A stretch of 64,000 nucleotides of DNA, taken from assembly GCF_963678635.1 (NCBI RefSeq), contig NC_087066.1:47901129-47965128 (forward strand), read 5' to 3'. Of the stretch, positions 24,601 to 36,400 are shown in pieces. The stretch comes from Symsagittifera roscoffensis. Taxonomy: Eukaryota > Xenacoelomorpha > Acoela > Convolutidae. A program made the position numbers and the translations under genes. The notes below the pieces were generated by a model. The model saw nothing but the letters and a program-made list of their open reading frames with translations, was not told where the DNA came from and made no database searches. Numbering within the stretch: position 1 is the first letter of the stretch; each line of letters begins with the position of its first letter.

Positions 24601-26150
24601 AATTATTTAAAAAATAGAGAACGTAACTCGACTTGATGCAGGGTTCAAGCAGAAGTTACCTTTTGATTTTTTTACGGAGCGAAAGAGGCAAATTTTAGAA
24701 CAGGCAGAAAACACTTTTTTGTAAGACCCAATAATCGTTTTTTTTGTCGACGAACAATCTTCTTCTGCCTTGTACTTAAAGCTGTCCAGCTTTGGTTTTT
24801 TGGATCAAAGAACTTCCGCATAAGATCTGAAATCTTTTTCAAACCCAGTTAACGCTTCTGGGGTAACTTGCTCTACAATACAACCCATTGCTTTGTTTGA
24901 TGTCATTGGAGTTTTTCCCTTCACTTTGTAGAACTTCATTTGAACTATTGATTTTTTTTCAAAAGCTTCTAATTTAGCCAATTCCTTTAGATTGTGTACC
25001 TTAAAAAAATTTGAGCCACTAGTTTTTGACTCGTTGCGTACTAAAACCTGCTTTTAGCCTGTTCCATTCTCTACACTTTTTTAGCTTGATTATTCAAAAA
25101 TTTATCCAGAACGCAGTATTTGCTATAATCATGAGTTTTTCAGGAAGGAAAATTCAGTTTTTTTTAGAGTGAACTAGTTTAAAGTTTGGCCTTACGATAA
25201 CCGTAAGGTAGAAATATTTTTGAGCTCAAATCGAAAGAAAAAAGAGAACGTAACTCAACTTGATGCAGTGTTTAAACAGTAGTAATATTTTGCATTTTGC
25301 TAAACGAATTTTATACGGAGCAAAAAGGCATGTTTTAGAACAGGCAGAAAACAACTTTACATAAGAACCAGTTGTCGGCTTTTGATGTCGGCAAAACTTC
25401 TTTTTTTTTTACAAAAAACTGTCCAGTTTCTTATTTTTTTTCGGTCAAAAATTAGCTGAAAATTTTTTCAAAACCCAGTTAACACTTCTGGGCGTAATAT
25501 GCTCTGCAACAGACCCCCAAACCCGTAATACCACTGGAATCTGTATTAAGATATGTAAATGACTGAAGGCATTTTGTGAGCCAACCAAGTTTTCTGAACC
25601 AGTAGAAACTTCCATGCTTCGTTCGATCCCATTGGAAGAGTTATCAAATTATGTAGATGATAGAAGGCAGTTTCATTGCCAAACAAATGTTCCGAACTAC
25701 TCGCGAAAAAAAGAACTTTCTGGACTGCTTGAGAATAACTGCTTTTTTTCTGATCAAAAAAGTATATTTATGTTTGATCAGAATTTTTGTTTTTATCTTT
25801 TGTATCCATGAATCCATGAGTTCAAGTATCGCAACAACTAGTATGTCAGTTTATAAATAATCGTTTAGAAAAAAAAATTGTAAGTTCTTCATATGAATGC
25901 TTGAGATATCAGAGTCGAAGATTGTATTTTTTGATCACAGCTATTTTATTTTTCCGGTGCGGTTTTTTCCTCTCAATTTGTACAGCTTCATTTGAACGCT
26001 TTCTCTTTCAAATTCTTATCATTGTGCACCTTAGAAAAAATTGAGCCACGAGCTTTTGACTGGTTGCTTATTAAAACCTGCACTACTCAATTATAAGAGC
26101 TGGTGATCATAAAATTTTGTGCTTGTCTTTTAAATTTCCATTTCGCTTCC
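18640..26150 (+). repeat. Tandem array, about seven units of about 1.15 kb
   Basis: The same ordered landmarks recur. One (GGTTGCGTACTAAA, with variants) lies near 19172, 20285, 21526, 22727, 23882, 25032 and 26063. Another (GAGTTCAAGTATCGCAACAA) lies near 19562, 21227, 22457, 23612 and 25815. A third (AGATCTGAAATC ... CAGACCCCCATGCTTCG) lies near 20095, 20865, 22085, 23260, 24825 and 25460. Spacing is 1.03-1.24 kb and copies differ by substitutions and small indels. No unit encodes a protein I recognise. Confidence 0.85.
21226..21320 (+). repeat. Perfect 51-bp tandem duplication inside one array unit
   Basis: ACCCTGAGTTCAAGAATCAC and the following bases through GTGTCAGTTCTT occur twice in a row, identical over the shared part. 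Other units have it once, so the duplication is recent. Confidence 0.85.
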
Positions 26151-26506
26151 TTGAAATGGGTCCCTTTTAGTACTTTTTAAGAAATCCATTTTTGGCCGAC
26201 CGACCTTAAAATTTTTCTAAAAGCGCATTGGGCGCCAATATATACTAACTTTGAGGGGGAGCGCGCGCCAAAAAAACGCATTTTTCTTGTCAAAATTTTC
26301 CAAAAAGTGCCCAAAAACGGATTTTTGACTGTTTTTTCAAAAATTTGCCTACGGCGCAGAAAATTTGGCAAAAACAGCGTCTTTTTAGTGCTTTAGGAGA
26401 GCTCGGAAAATCAATTTGGTCGACCTTAAAAAAAAGGTCGTCAAAATTTTCGAATTTTTTTTGGAAAATCCGCCCTCCCCTCGAGAAAATCCTAGATCCG
26501 CCCCTG
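26150..26506 (+). mobile_element. MITE with CAGGGGCGG terminus (5' truncated)
   Basis: Contains the family core (GGCGCCAATATATACTAAC, GGTCGACCTT) and ends CCTAGATCCGCCCCTG, the reverse of the CAGGGGCGGATTTAGG start seen in complete copies. It directly abuts the end of the tandem array. Confidence 0.7.
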
Positions 26507-27230
26507 CGTACAACTGTCCTCAAAATATAGGAGTTTGCATGTGGCAGAAGGCATACTCTCCATACTCCCAGCAGTGGCAGGTCTTAATTTTTCCGCTCCT
26601 CAAATCATTGCAAACATTTGTAGACTTCTTTTTTTGGCCAGTAACATCGTTTACCGCCCACGCGTCGAAGGGAGGGTGTAAAATCAGAACACTTTTTTAA
26701 GACATATAACGCCTCTGTGACCTAACTCTGTCCTACAACTTGTTTGTTTTTTTTTGCAAATTTTCAATAGTTTTCCCTGTTCCTTCAGCGTTAAATTTAG
26801 TAGGCTAATTTTTTACATTATGTCCGTCTGTAATTAGGGAGTTACTGACGCAATCCTTGGAAACGCCTTGAATCCTTGATTTCTTATAAGGAAATAAAGA
26901 AATTGGTTTTAAATCTTTCAATATTTTTACTTTGAACGGCCTCAATAGAAAACAAAGCATTTCAGAACATTTGAAGGTCAAGTTGACTGATTTCTCTCGA
27001 AGTCTGTTTAATTCCGAGAGCAGTCCTAACTCATGCTCATCCTCATTTGAGAAAACAACTAGTTGAGATATGAACTCAAACTAATTACTCATTTTAAATT
27101 GAAATCAGATATACAATTTTGAAATTTTACATAACAATATCATGTTTATAGCATTCATTATTCGCAAGCAAGCATAATTGCAAACCTGTACTAATTGTTA
27201 GGGCTTTGAGTATCGCAATAAGAAGGTTTC
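26507..27230 (-). other. 3' flank and probable 3' UTR of the glutamate receptor
   Basis: The stretch between the receptor stop and the transposon-like repeat ending at 26506. I see no open frame of note. The part nearest the stop is probably 3' UTR. Confidence 0.4.
27007..27012 (-). terminator. Possible polyadenylation signal of the glutamate receptor
   Basis: ATTAAA on the minus strand, about 220 bases after the stop codon. It is the first common polyadenylation variant I see downstream. An exact AATAAA is not evident nearby, so this is tentative. Confidence 0.3.
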
Positions 27231-27419
27231 TCAAACATCAGTGTCAGTTTTGATGCGGACGTTCTTCGTCTGGGTTCCGGCCTCGGATTTCAAGCTGGCG
27301 GCGGATCCGTGACTGTTCTGCCCGTTGCTCATTGGTCCGTTTGGCGGATTCGGGTTGCTGGAATTGTTACTGGATTGGTTTAGACTAAGTTGGTCCGAAG
27401 AATGTTCTTGGCAATACAC
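27231..27419 (-). CDS. Glutamate receptor last exon (tail end, PDZ ligand)
   Basis: 63 codons with the stop at 27231-27233, phase 0 acceptor GCGCTTCAG|GTG. Asn/Ser-rich, it contains A-G-T-Q-T-K and ends K-T-D-T-D-V, a class I PDZ ligand (x-S/T-x-hydrophobic). The open frame continues upstream through the intron, so the acceptor is inferred. The in-phase join and the good acceptor make it likely. Confidence 0.8.
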   Translation of the reverse strand: MYCQEHSSDQLSLNQSSNNSSNPNPPNGPMSNGQNSHGSAASLKSEAGTQTKNVRIKTDTDV

Positions 27420-30400
27420 CTGAAGCGCAAATGTGTAGAAACACACCGCATTGCTTTTGTGATTGTTTGATTGATCCTTTTTCTCCACCGTGACTTTGCT
27501 CATTTTATAGCTTTGTGCTCATTTTATAGCTGTGTTTTAACCAAAAAAGTTACTTAAAAATAAACTACCGTTCCCAAGATCCAAAAATTTTGTGTCTTCT
27601 TTCGTAGCTACGAAGTTTCGTAGCTCTTATTTTATTAAGTCGTTCTATATCCATGAGGAAAGTGAAAAACACTCGAGATGTTCGGCTCTTTACGGAGAAC
27701 CGCTATGGTGTTCCCCCTGTCAAAGTCTCCAAATTGCCGAATTGTATTTAGAGCTCTTTTCGATTCAACTATGCACCACATTGCCATGAATAATACCGTT
27801 GAAGAGTTACATACTCCATGCAGTCCAGTTGGGGGAGGGGGAGGGGGGAGGGGGGAGGGGAGGGGAGGGGGTTGGTCAGCGCATTACTATATTCTTACTT
27901 GTTTATCAACAGTCGGTGAAAATCGAAGCTTTAGTCCCGACCGTGGAGCTCCATTCGAACTGGAGTTAAACGAACTCTTCAAGGTCGAGTTTGCCGAGTT
28001 GACACCGCCGCGTCGTGACGAGTCGTTTTTATCTATCATGGAATGCGTCGAGGAGTGAGTCGGAAGAGTGCCGAAGCGGACTGGATCGATCTGTCCGACT
28101 CCTGGAACTTGGAATGGTTGCTGAGGAGGATGATACGCGGCACGCCCAATCGCGTTTCCACCTATGACTGGCGACGCTTTGCTGTTCGTATACAAACTGA
28201 GAGAGCTTGCTCGGTCTTGCAAGTCGTGAAGTCGGATGTCGTCGGATGGAGCTCCGCTTGGTTTGGAGTCGTCCTCCGAGCAGTCTTTCTCGAAGAGATT
28301 CGACATTGAACCGAAGAACATCTCGTCTCTGCGATAGGATCTCTTGAAGAACGTCTTCATTTCATTGCAAAAGGTTGTCTAAAACAAAAATTACTTTCAG
28401 TTGGACTAATCAAATTTGATTCCCCGTTTCCAAATTCCAGAATATCTTTTGTTGGTTTATCAATTCACGTTTCTGAAGCCGACGTAAGTACGGTGAATGA
28501 CAAAGAGACGGGGGTCCGATCTAGACAATGAACTTAGCAACGAGCTAAACAAACAAAATGAAGGCATTTTGGCGTAAACGATTAATTGTCCACAACTTGC
28601 TTGCACTTAAATCGGACGAAATTAAGACAGGACTCTGTTGTAACAAATTGAGATTTAGTATTCGGCTAATATTTTTTTTCTAATTGGGAGGCTTGAACCT
28701 TTTTTCTCTCTCATAATTGTCTATTAAGTTCATTCTCTGGACCAGACCCGTCTCCTTGTCATTCGTCTTAAATAGAAAATAAACTTTTCTCACTCACCCT
28801 TTTAAAAAAAAATTCAAAAATCCTTTATTCCCAAACTATAGGCTAGTTAAGGTTTTCTAGATCAATTTTTTGTTTCTTTTTTTTTACAATGAAATCTTCT
28901 GAGCATGTTGTTTTTTAAATATTCAACTCAAACTTTGAAAAAAATTGGTTCCCAAATTATAAAACAGCTAAAAATGAGTCCGCGCTAATGAGAAATTGAT
29001 GAACTAACCCTGTTGTCCTTTGCATTTTTCCGTGTCTTCCACACAAACTCAATGATAGCCACGATGAATCCTATGCCAGTGCCGCCCACCAGCACATAGA
29101 AGATACCCCCTATACTATCCATCTTCAGAGCACTCGCGTCTTCACCTAGCCAAACAAAAAACATGATTGTCCGTCCCACTACAAGTACCGCAAATTACAG
29201 AATGTTACGATCACAGCAAGCATTGCACACAAAAAAAATGGTTTTGATTTTTTCAGTAAGTTAGATTTTGATAATAGAAAAATGGAAAAGCTTATCATAA
29301 CCTGTGGTTAAAATGACCGACCCTGAAAATTTTAAAGTCAGATTTGGCGCCAATATATTGAACGCTTAGTTTGAAGCCAATATATTGATCACTTAATATT
29401 AATTTGGGAGGGTTCTCATATTGGAGGGGCCTAATGCTGGAAAAATTTCAATCAGTCAATATCGCTACCCGTTCTTATTGGCTAAATGCCTTTCTCACAA
29501 ACTCGAAGTCAATATAAACAGAAAACGATAATATAAAAAATATACTAGATGCAGATATAATAGGTGCAGGTATGATAAATTTAGTTTTTTCTTTTTCCAT
29601 TTTTCGCAAATCGGTATCCTAGAAATATTAAAATTGTTCCAATCCGCCTTCAAACCGGCGTTATTTTCATTCATCTGCTTATTATCTAATCTCTTAATGT
29701 TAACACTAATGGCCTGGATTTATTTGCTCAGCGATTTCCCTGAGATTTTTGAAGACTCAATTCTGATTGGCTGATAATAAGCCAAAATAAGTTTCAAGCA
29801 TTCGGTCTCCCATCCAACAACAAAAAACATCTTTACAACTTCTGGCACCCCACATGCAAACTAAATAATATAAAGACACCTTTGCAACTATTAACGCAAA
29901 ATTTGAATCAGTTAGTGCCTTAAAGATTTTTCGAGGGATTTCTTAGACGGAAGATTTGCCGCTACGTCTTAAACTGGTAAAAAAAATTGATAACTATCCC
30001 AAATAATTATCATGTGTGATTAATCCAAACAGGTGATTAATCCAAAACTGATATTATCATTATTAACACTAACTGGCCCAAAACTGCAGCCAGGTGGAAA
30101 AGTTGTTGATTTCAATCATTTTGCATCAGTCAAATTTTCAGCTGATAAAAATTAAAATGCAGTATAAAAGATTTTAATTTACATACAACGCTTTAGTGCG
30201 AGTTTACTGTTTATATTTACAAAGGTGGAGATTCTCTAGTAGATCCCCGCATTCTTCGTCAAAATACTTTTGTCTATTGAATATTTGACCAAAATTTGTA
30301 ACCAAATTTTGTAGAACGCGAAAATTGCTGCCCTCTCTTTTGAAAAACATAGCCAACAGACAATTGAAAAACGGGCAATGAACTCAAGTAAACATAAAAA

Positions 30401-33400
30401 AATAATGAATTTTGTTTTGACAAAATTTAAACATTCGGTTTTCCCGGAAAAAAAGTAGAGATGACTGACACTATTTTCATAAAATTAACCCAATTCGAGA
30501 AGACCGGATAAATAGGTATAATTTTTATATATGTAAATCTGATATTTTAATTCCCTTTTCGAAATGAAAATCAATCACGTTTCTGGTTAAATTTACACTG
30601 TCGCTGATCGATAGTGAAGTTTGCCTTCCTTTTTTAGAATAGCTGATCTATATTGTTCCAATATAGTTGATCTATATTGTTCCAAAACTTTCATACACAT
30701 ATAGCGACATAAATAGCACTAAAATTTTAGTATAATTAATTAAAAGTTACTCGTTATCTCTGAACATTTTGCTCTAAATCTTTTCTGCGCCCTGCTCGCC
30801 CCTGAAAAAGAGCCCCCTCTGCAGAGTTCCTTTTCATTTAATTTGGATTCAAAGGCTGAGCGGCTCGCGTGAAACAGTCAAATCTGATTGGATGAAAGTT
30901 TCAGTTTAGAACCAAGTTATTGCATTCCCGCTGCCACCGTCCTAATGATCTTGGAATTATGTCTTGATAGGGATGATGACTACGCGTATAACGTGGTGTA
31001 TGATGACTCACCTCCCCCGGCGCTCTCGGAGCTGCATCTGCTCCTCTCCTCCCACCACTTCTTCTTCAGCTTCACCAGCACCCCCTCGTCTTGCAACTGG
31101 AGAATGGCCTTGCTCACATAGGGCGTGTAGGGCGAACCTAAGAGACACATTTCAGGGTGATTATGTATGATAAAGAAGAAAGAACAAAGAAGAAAAATTA
31201 ATAAACGGTGTTGATTTGAGAGTTTGAGTGTTTTGTACTTTGAACTTAAATAATTGCTGACTATAAAACAAAAAAGAACAATTATAGATCTGTAATTCAA
31301 CAATGTATATCAAATAAGAAACAGTGGCGTGCGCAGAAAACTTTCTGGGGGGGGGGGGCGGATTTCGAAAAATTTTGAAAAATTTGCGGACTTTTTTTTG
31401 CTTTAGGTCGACCAATTTGATTTTCTCGAAAAAAAACTATAAGAGCCCTGTTTTGTCAAACTTTCTAAAAAAACAGGCCGAAAAAGGCGTTTATAGGCAC
31501 TTTTTGGAAAATTTTGACAAAAAAACTGCATTTTCGGCGCGCGCTCTCCCCTCAAAATTAGTTGTATTGGCGCCAAAGGCGCCCTAGAAAAAATTTAAAG
31601 TTGGTCAGCCATAAATGAACGTCGTAAAATTATACCAAAGGGGGACCCTTTGGAAAAAGGGGGACCCTTTGGAAAAAGGGGGACCCTTTGGAAAAAGGGG
31701 GACCCTTTGTAAAAAGGGGGACCCTTTGGTAACTAGAATTGAGGAGGAGAAAAAGGTCTCCCCCTCCCCGCCCCATGCCCACTCCCCTCTGCACGCTACT
31801 GAATGAAGTGACCTTTTCTGAGTCCGATTCCGTAGAATTTGGAGTCCAGTGGGCTTCCCACTTGAGTCAGATTGCACAACTGGGACACCTGGTATTCTAT
31901 CATTGTGCTCTCCATGAAGAATGCGTAGTCCTCCTGTTGGACCCTCTCAATGCCTTGTTGGGTGGAGGTGACGTAGGAGTAGGGGCTGTGGCGCTCCATG
32001 AACTGGAACATTCTCACGTATGTCGGCAGCTGTGAGTTCTAGAACATTCCGAGTAATTTTCATGACGTCATTGATCAGTCAATTGGCCCCCTGTCCTTGA
32101 CATCTTATCATTAATAACAAATGCTCTCAAAAACAACAAATCCACAAATTCAGCCAAGCCTGGAACGAGTTTCAGCTCATTTTTTTGGGCAGAAGTATCC
32201 GTGGGTTCGTCGAAATGGGTGAAAAACCTGCTATGAAATGGAAACAGATTATTTTTTGTTTAAAAGTATTCTGTGAAAAGGGCCAAACATTTCTCGGCTT
32301 TTCCGTTTAAAATTCCTCCCAAAATCATATATAAGGAACAAACTTGCGGACATGCACCGTCTAACTTTGATTTTTTGCTTTTCACACCAATAATTTTTGT
32401 GCACTTTTTTTCTAAAAGTAAGATTTTTCATGCATTATTCAAAAACTCAAATATTTAACGCGTAGCTGTAGTTTAAGCGGAAACTTATAACAGCTCAGAA
32501 ACCATTAAAACTGAACCAAGGCTAGCTAATTGGTTCGAATTAAACGTACATTAATGAAAAACATCACTTAATATTTGAAATAGCGAGTGGGGAAAATTAA
32601 AAAAACACACTTTTTTTAATTTTGTCATTATTTAATCACAAAATTCAGATACGTCAAAAGGAACTGGAACGTTCATAGCACTAATCAGTCTTGTTTCAAA
32701 ATAAACGCTCATTGGGATCACAGACAAGCATGGTTGCTGCAATAAGCCCAAAAACGCTTCATGAACAAATAAAGCTCATTGTAAGATAAATTCATCCATC
32801 GATTAAAATAAGTTGTCAGAATTTCATTTGTGAAAATTTTCATTCCAAGGTTTTATCCTTGGAGATTTAATCGTGCCTAAATCTGAACTGTGGGAAAAAG
32901 ATGGGCTGTTCTACCATTTCCCTTACCAGATATAAACATCAATTTTACTTGCCCAAAAGATGCCCAAAATGTGCAGTGCGGTCTGTATTTAGACATCCGC
33001 GTATTCACACTCGTCTGTAATCAGTCAAATGCTATACTAACCATTCAGAATCGAGATGAGAAAAAAAGTTACGAAACAAAAAATGTCTTCCTTTTCTCGA
33101 TTCTGTTGGTTAATAAAGCGTTTGTCTGCTTACGGACGAGCAGGAATACGCGGTTGTCTAAATGGTGAAGTCCAATTTGTACCAACGGTCATTTGTACCA
33201 AAAAAAAATCAGTCCCGTTTGTACAAAAATGAATAAACGGTCCGATATGTAACAAAAAAAGATAACGCGAAATGTGAATTTTTCAACCAAATATAGCCGA
33301 AAGGTAATATATGTGATCGAAAATCATAAGGCCGTGGGTTCGAACTTTGCAAAGACCTGAAATTTACACCGACAGATTACATCAAGATAACTTAAGAATT

Positions 33401-36400
33401 ACATAGAAGTCTAGGGAAAAAAACCATTAAAGATGAAATATGATGAAAAGTTATTTAATACTTTCATAAATTCATGCAAATTACGTAATAATTTGAATTT
33501 GGCCGGTTCAACAGTTAAAATTTAGTTTCAGTGGTAAATCGCCGGTCGAATGAAAACATAAAAATCAAAGTAAATCGAGTTTATGTAAAAAGTTCCCTTG
33601 TCAACTATTGATATTAGCTAAAATAATATGTAAAATCACTTAAATTTAATATATTTGGCGAATGGGAAAACTTTGTATTTTTGAGAATTTTTGTTGGTTA
33701 ACCCACTCAATAAGTTCCAAAGCTGTTTATATACGTTGTTTTTTGTTTCGTTCGACAAAAAGCGAAGTGAAAATGGTTTTACCAGTCGATTTCAAAAAAA
33801 TTGAGAATTATCCGGGAACGCACACAGACAATGACGAGAGATATGAAATATCGATGGAAGGTATTTGACAGAAAGTGGTGAAGTATTTGACAAAAAAGAC
33901 CCAACAAACATGTTTAAAACGTATTGGAGTCAATTACAACTGTAGAGTACAAAACTCTTAAATCCTGCCTCTACAGAGCGCGAAAAAAAATTGTTCCTCC
34001 TATCTCACAACATGAACTGGAAAATCGCGATTCACGTCAAACACAAAGCGTTTATTTTTAGCGCATGTTATTGATGCTTGAGTTACCATAAAGTTATAGT
34101 AACTTTACTTTCATGTTACCATGCTTAAATTGGAGGCGAGGGAACTTTCATGTCCAGACCACCGCCTTACGAGCAGCTCTGTGTATTGTTCGGGATATAT
34201 GAAGATCGACGTTTGCCGCTAGTTTTCGGACTCATTAGTGGAAAACGAGCCTGTCTATACCGAAATTTTTTTTCAAATAATCGGCAAAAAATCAAGCGAT
34301 TGGCTGGTCATAAAAGGGTCCCCCAGATTTTGTGACAGGGTATGAACGAGGCATTATTTCGGCCGTCGAATCGGATTTCCCGAAAACAGAAATTCGGGTG
34401 ATATTTTTAATTCACTCTGACAATTTTCAGAACTTTATTGGAAATTAGTGTCCGAAAATCCTTTTGTCAAGACCCAGGCTTAAAAAACTTTGAGAAGATA
34501 ATTCTGCTTATCTACCTGAAGATCAAAGCACCCCTCTTTGTTAAACTTTTGAGTGAGACTGAGGTAGTTCAAAAAATTGCTCAAAACTCGGAGATGCAAA
34601 GATTTTCAGAGAATTCCACAAAACATGGAAACAAATTTTCCCTCCTAAAATGTGGAGGGTATAAAACAGGCCGGCATGTCTCCGGACAAACAACTTTTGC
34701 GAGGTGTGGAATAGTATTTGGAATGGAAAAATTCAACTTCATTGTCCAAAATTGTGGCTGGCCTTTCGGTATTTGAAGCAACAGGAAAAAGTTGTAGAGA
34801 ATCAATAGGATCTTATAATAAAGGGAGTGCCTGCTCCAAAACAGACTAGAAAAAGGAGACGGTTTATTAAACGCGTCAAAGCTGTCAAAATTCGTTGACA
34901 ATTGGCAACTTTTAAATAAAAAATTATTGTTATACAATGGCCGACTTGTGTGGAAGAATGTGAAGTTAACCCTTAAATTTTTAGTCGATATTTTAATTTG
35001 GGACTGATTATTTATGTTTTGAATAATCAAAACTGTATCAAAATGGCAACTATTTTTTTAAGTTTTGGTACAAAAAACTGATTTTTCTTTTCGATACAAG
35101 TATGACTGGATTTTCATTTTGGTTCAAAAGTGACTGGTTTTTTATTTTGGTACCAAACGCGACTGTTTTCGCGTTTTGAAACTCCTGAATAACCACAGTC
35201 TAAATATTGTTATGCAACCTCAAAATGTAATTTAGCCACTCATAATTGAGCATTCGAAATTGGGCTGAATGGCCTAAGAGCAAAATGGGTCCAAGAGCAG
35301 AAAAACTAAAAAATATCTACTTTTTTTTATTTATACGGGCTAATTTATAATAAACAAATGTTAGAAATTTCAATAATACCAAAAATGAATACGTTATTCA
35401 TGAATTGATTAACTTCATCAAGTTTTTTGTCAATTTAAACAATCCCGATCGAATCCATCAAATTATGCATAACATAAAATATATTTGTTTCTTTGGTAAT
35501 ATTGACAATTCTCTTACTTAATTTACCGACTAGCTTATAAAAATTGATATTCTCCTGTTTTTCTGCTATCGGCCGGCACATTCTGCTCTTAGACCATTCT
35601 GTTTATTGACTGGCCACCTCTGAAAATCCAGCAGTTTGAAATGTTTAGAAAATATTGATTGCGGTTGAAAGTTTTTGCATATCCGGTTCTTCTACCATTA
35701 AAATATCTCCTTTAAAACAACTCATACGTTTTCAAGATAGTCTTGAGTCGTTCCCGCTTGAAGTGAGCCAAACTGTAAGTTGTAATTGGACAGAAAACTC
35801 CACCAATCGTCTTCGTCCAATCCCATATTGGATGTGAGCACAAGGTAAGAGATAAGAGTTCGCATGCTGATGAGTTTGCAGAGGAAGTACATGCACACAC
35901 AAAAACTGTGGAACATCCATGCAGCTAAACGAATGTAAGTGACTCGTCTTTTCTGTTATACTGATCAAATTTACCAAATTAATAACTGAGCCACAGTTTT
36001 TTTCTAATCTTTTAATTATTTTCCTACAGTCAGATACAAGATGAGATGTATGATCCAATTTTCAAAAACAAAAAGATTATTTTTTGGATGTGTTACAGAA
36101 AATATTCAGGTACACACAACATTTAACAAACAAAATCAAATGAAATTTCCTGTTGCCAGCATTGAATTTGGGACTTCGTTATCCTAACAGTGACGCTAAA
36201 TTTTTTTAAAAACTTTTCATTTCACGCGTCAAAAAGTTTTTTTAACAAACTCTCTTTTCAGCATATCGAAGGACTTCCATACCATGCACAACTATTCATG
36301 CCAAGCAACAAAAAAGCTAGAAACATTTTCAGCTTTCAACAATTTCAAAGGTAAACAAAACTTCTCGTACCAGAGCTAAGCCCTTAATATGTCCAAACTG

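Larger units (their letters stand above)
33166..35190 (+). mobile_element. MULE (Mutator-like) DNA transposon relic
   Basis: About 2.0 kb inside a receptor intron. Both ends are made of roughly four degenerate 28-bp units, CAGTC-N3-TTTGTACCAAAAT, in opposite orientation (left 33170-33270, right 35055-35175), giving long terminal inverted repeats built from tandem units. Between them lies a broken MULE transposase. This build fits the Phantom-type MULEs of animals. Confidence 0.75.

Noticed and set aside
18130-26150. CRISPR-like or rDNA-like array
   Set aside because: Units are over 1 kb, diverged, without short identical repeats or rRNA sequence; the genome is eukaryotic.
28043-28309. Plus-strand open frame opposite receptor exon 13
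   Set aside because: Shadow of the coding exon on the other strand; no start context or splice support.
31605-31877. Open frames with repeated G-P-F-S-K-G and similar
   Set aside because: Translation of the 20-bp minisatellite and adjoining transposon-like sequence in several frames at once; not coding.
35712-36058. Overlapping minus-strand frames, one with G-S-L-Q-A-G-T-T resembling a receptor S2 loop
   Set aside because: Considered as an alternative receptor exon, but the S2 region is already complete and phase-consistent without it, and flanking residues do not match the family.
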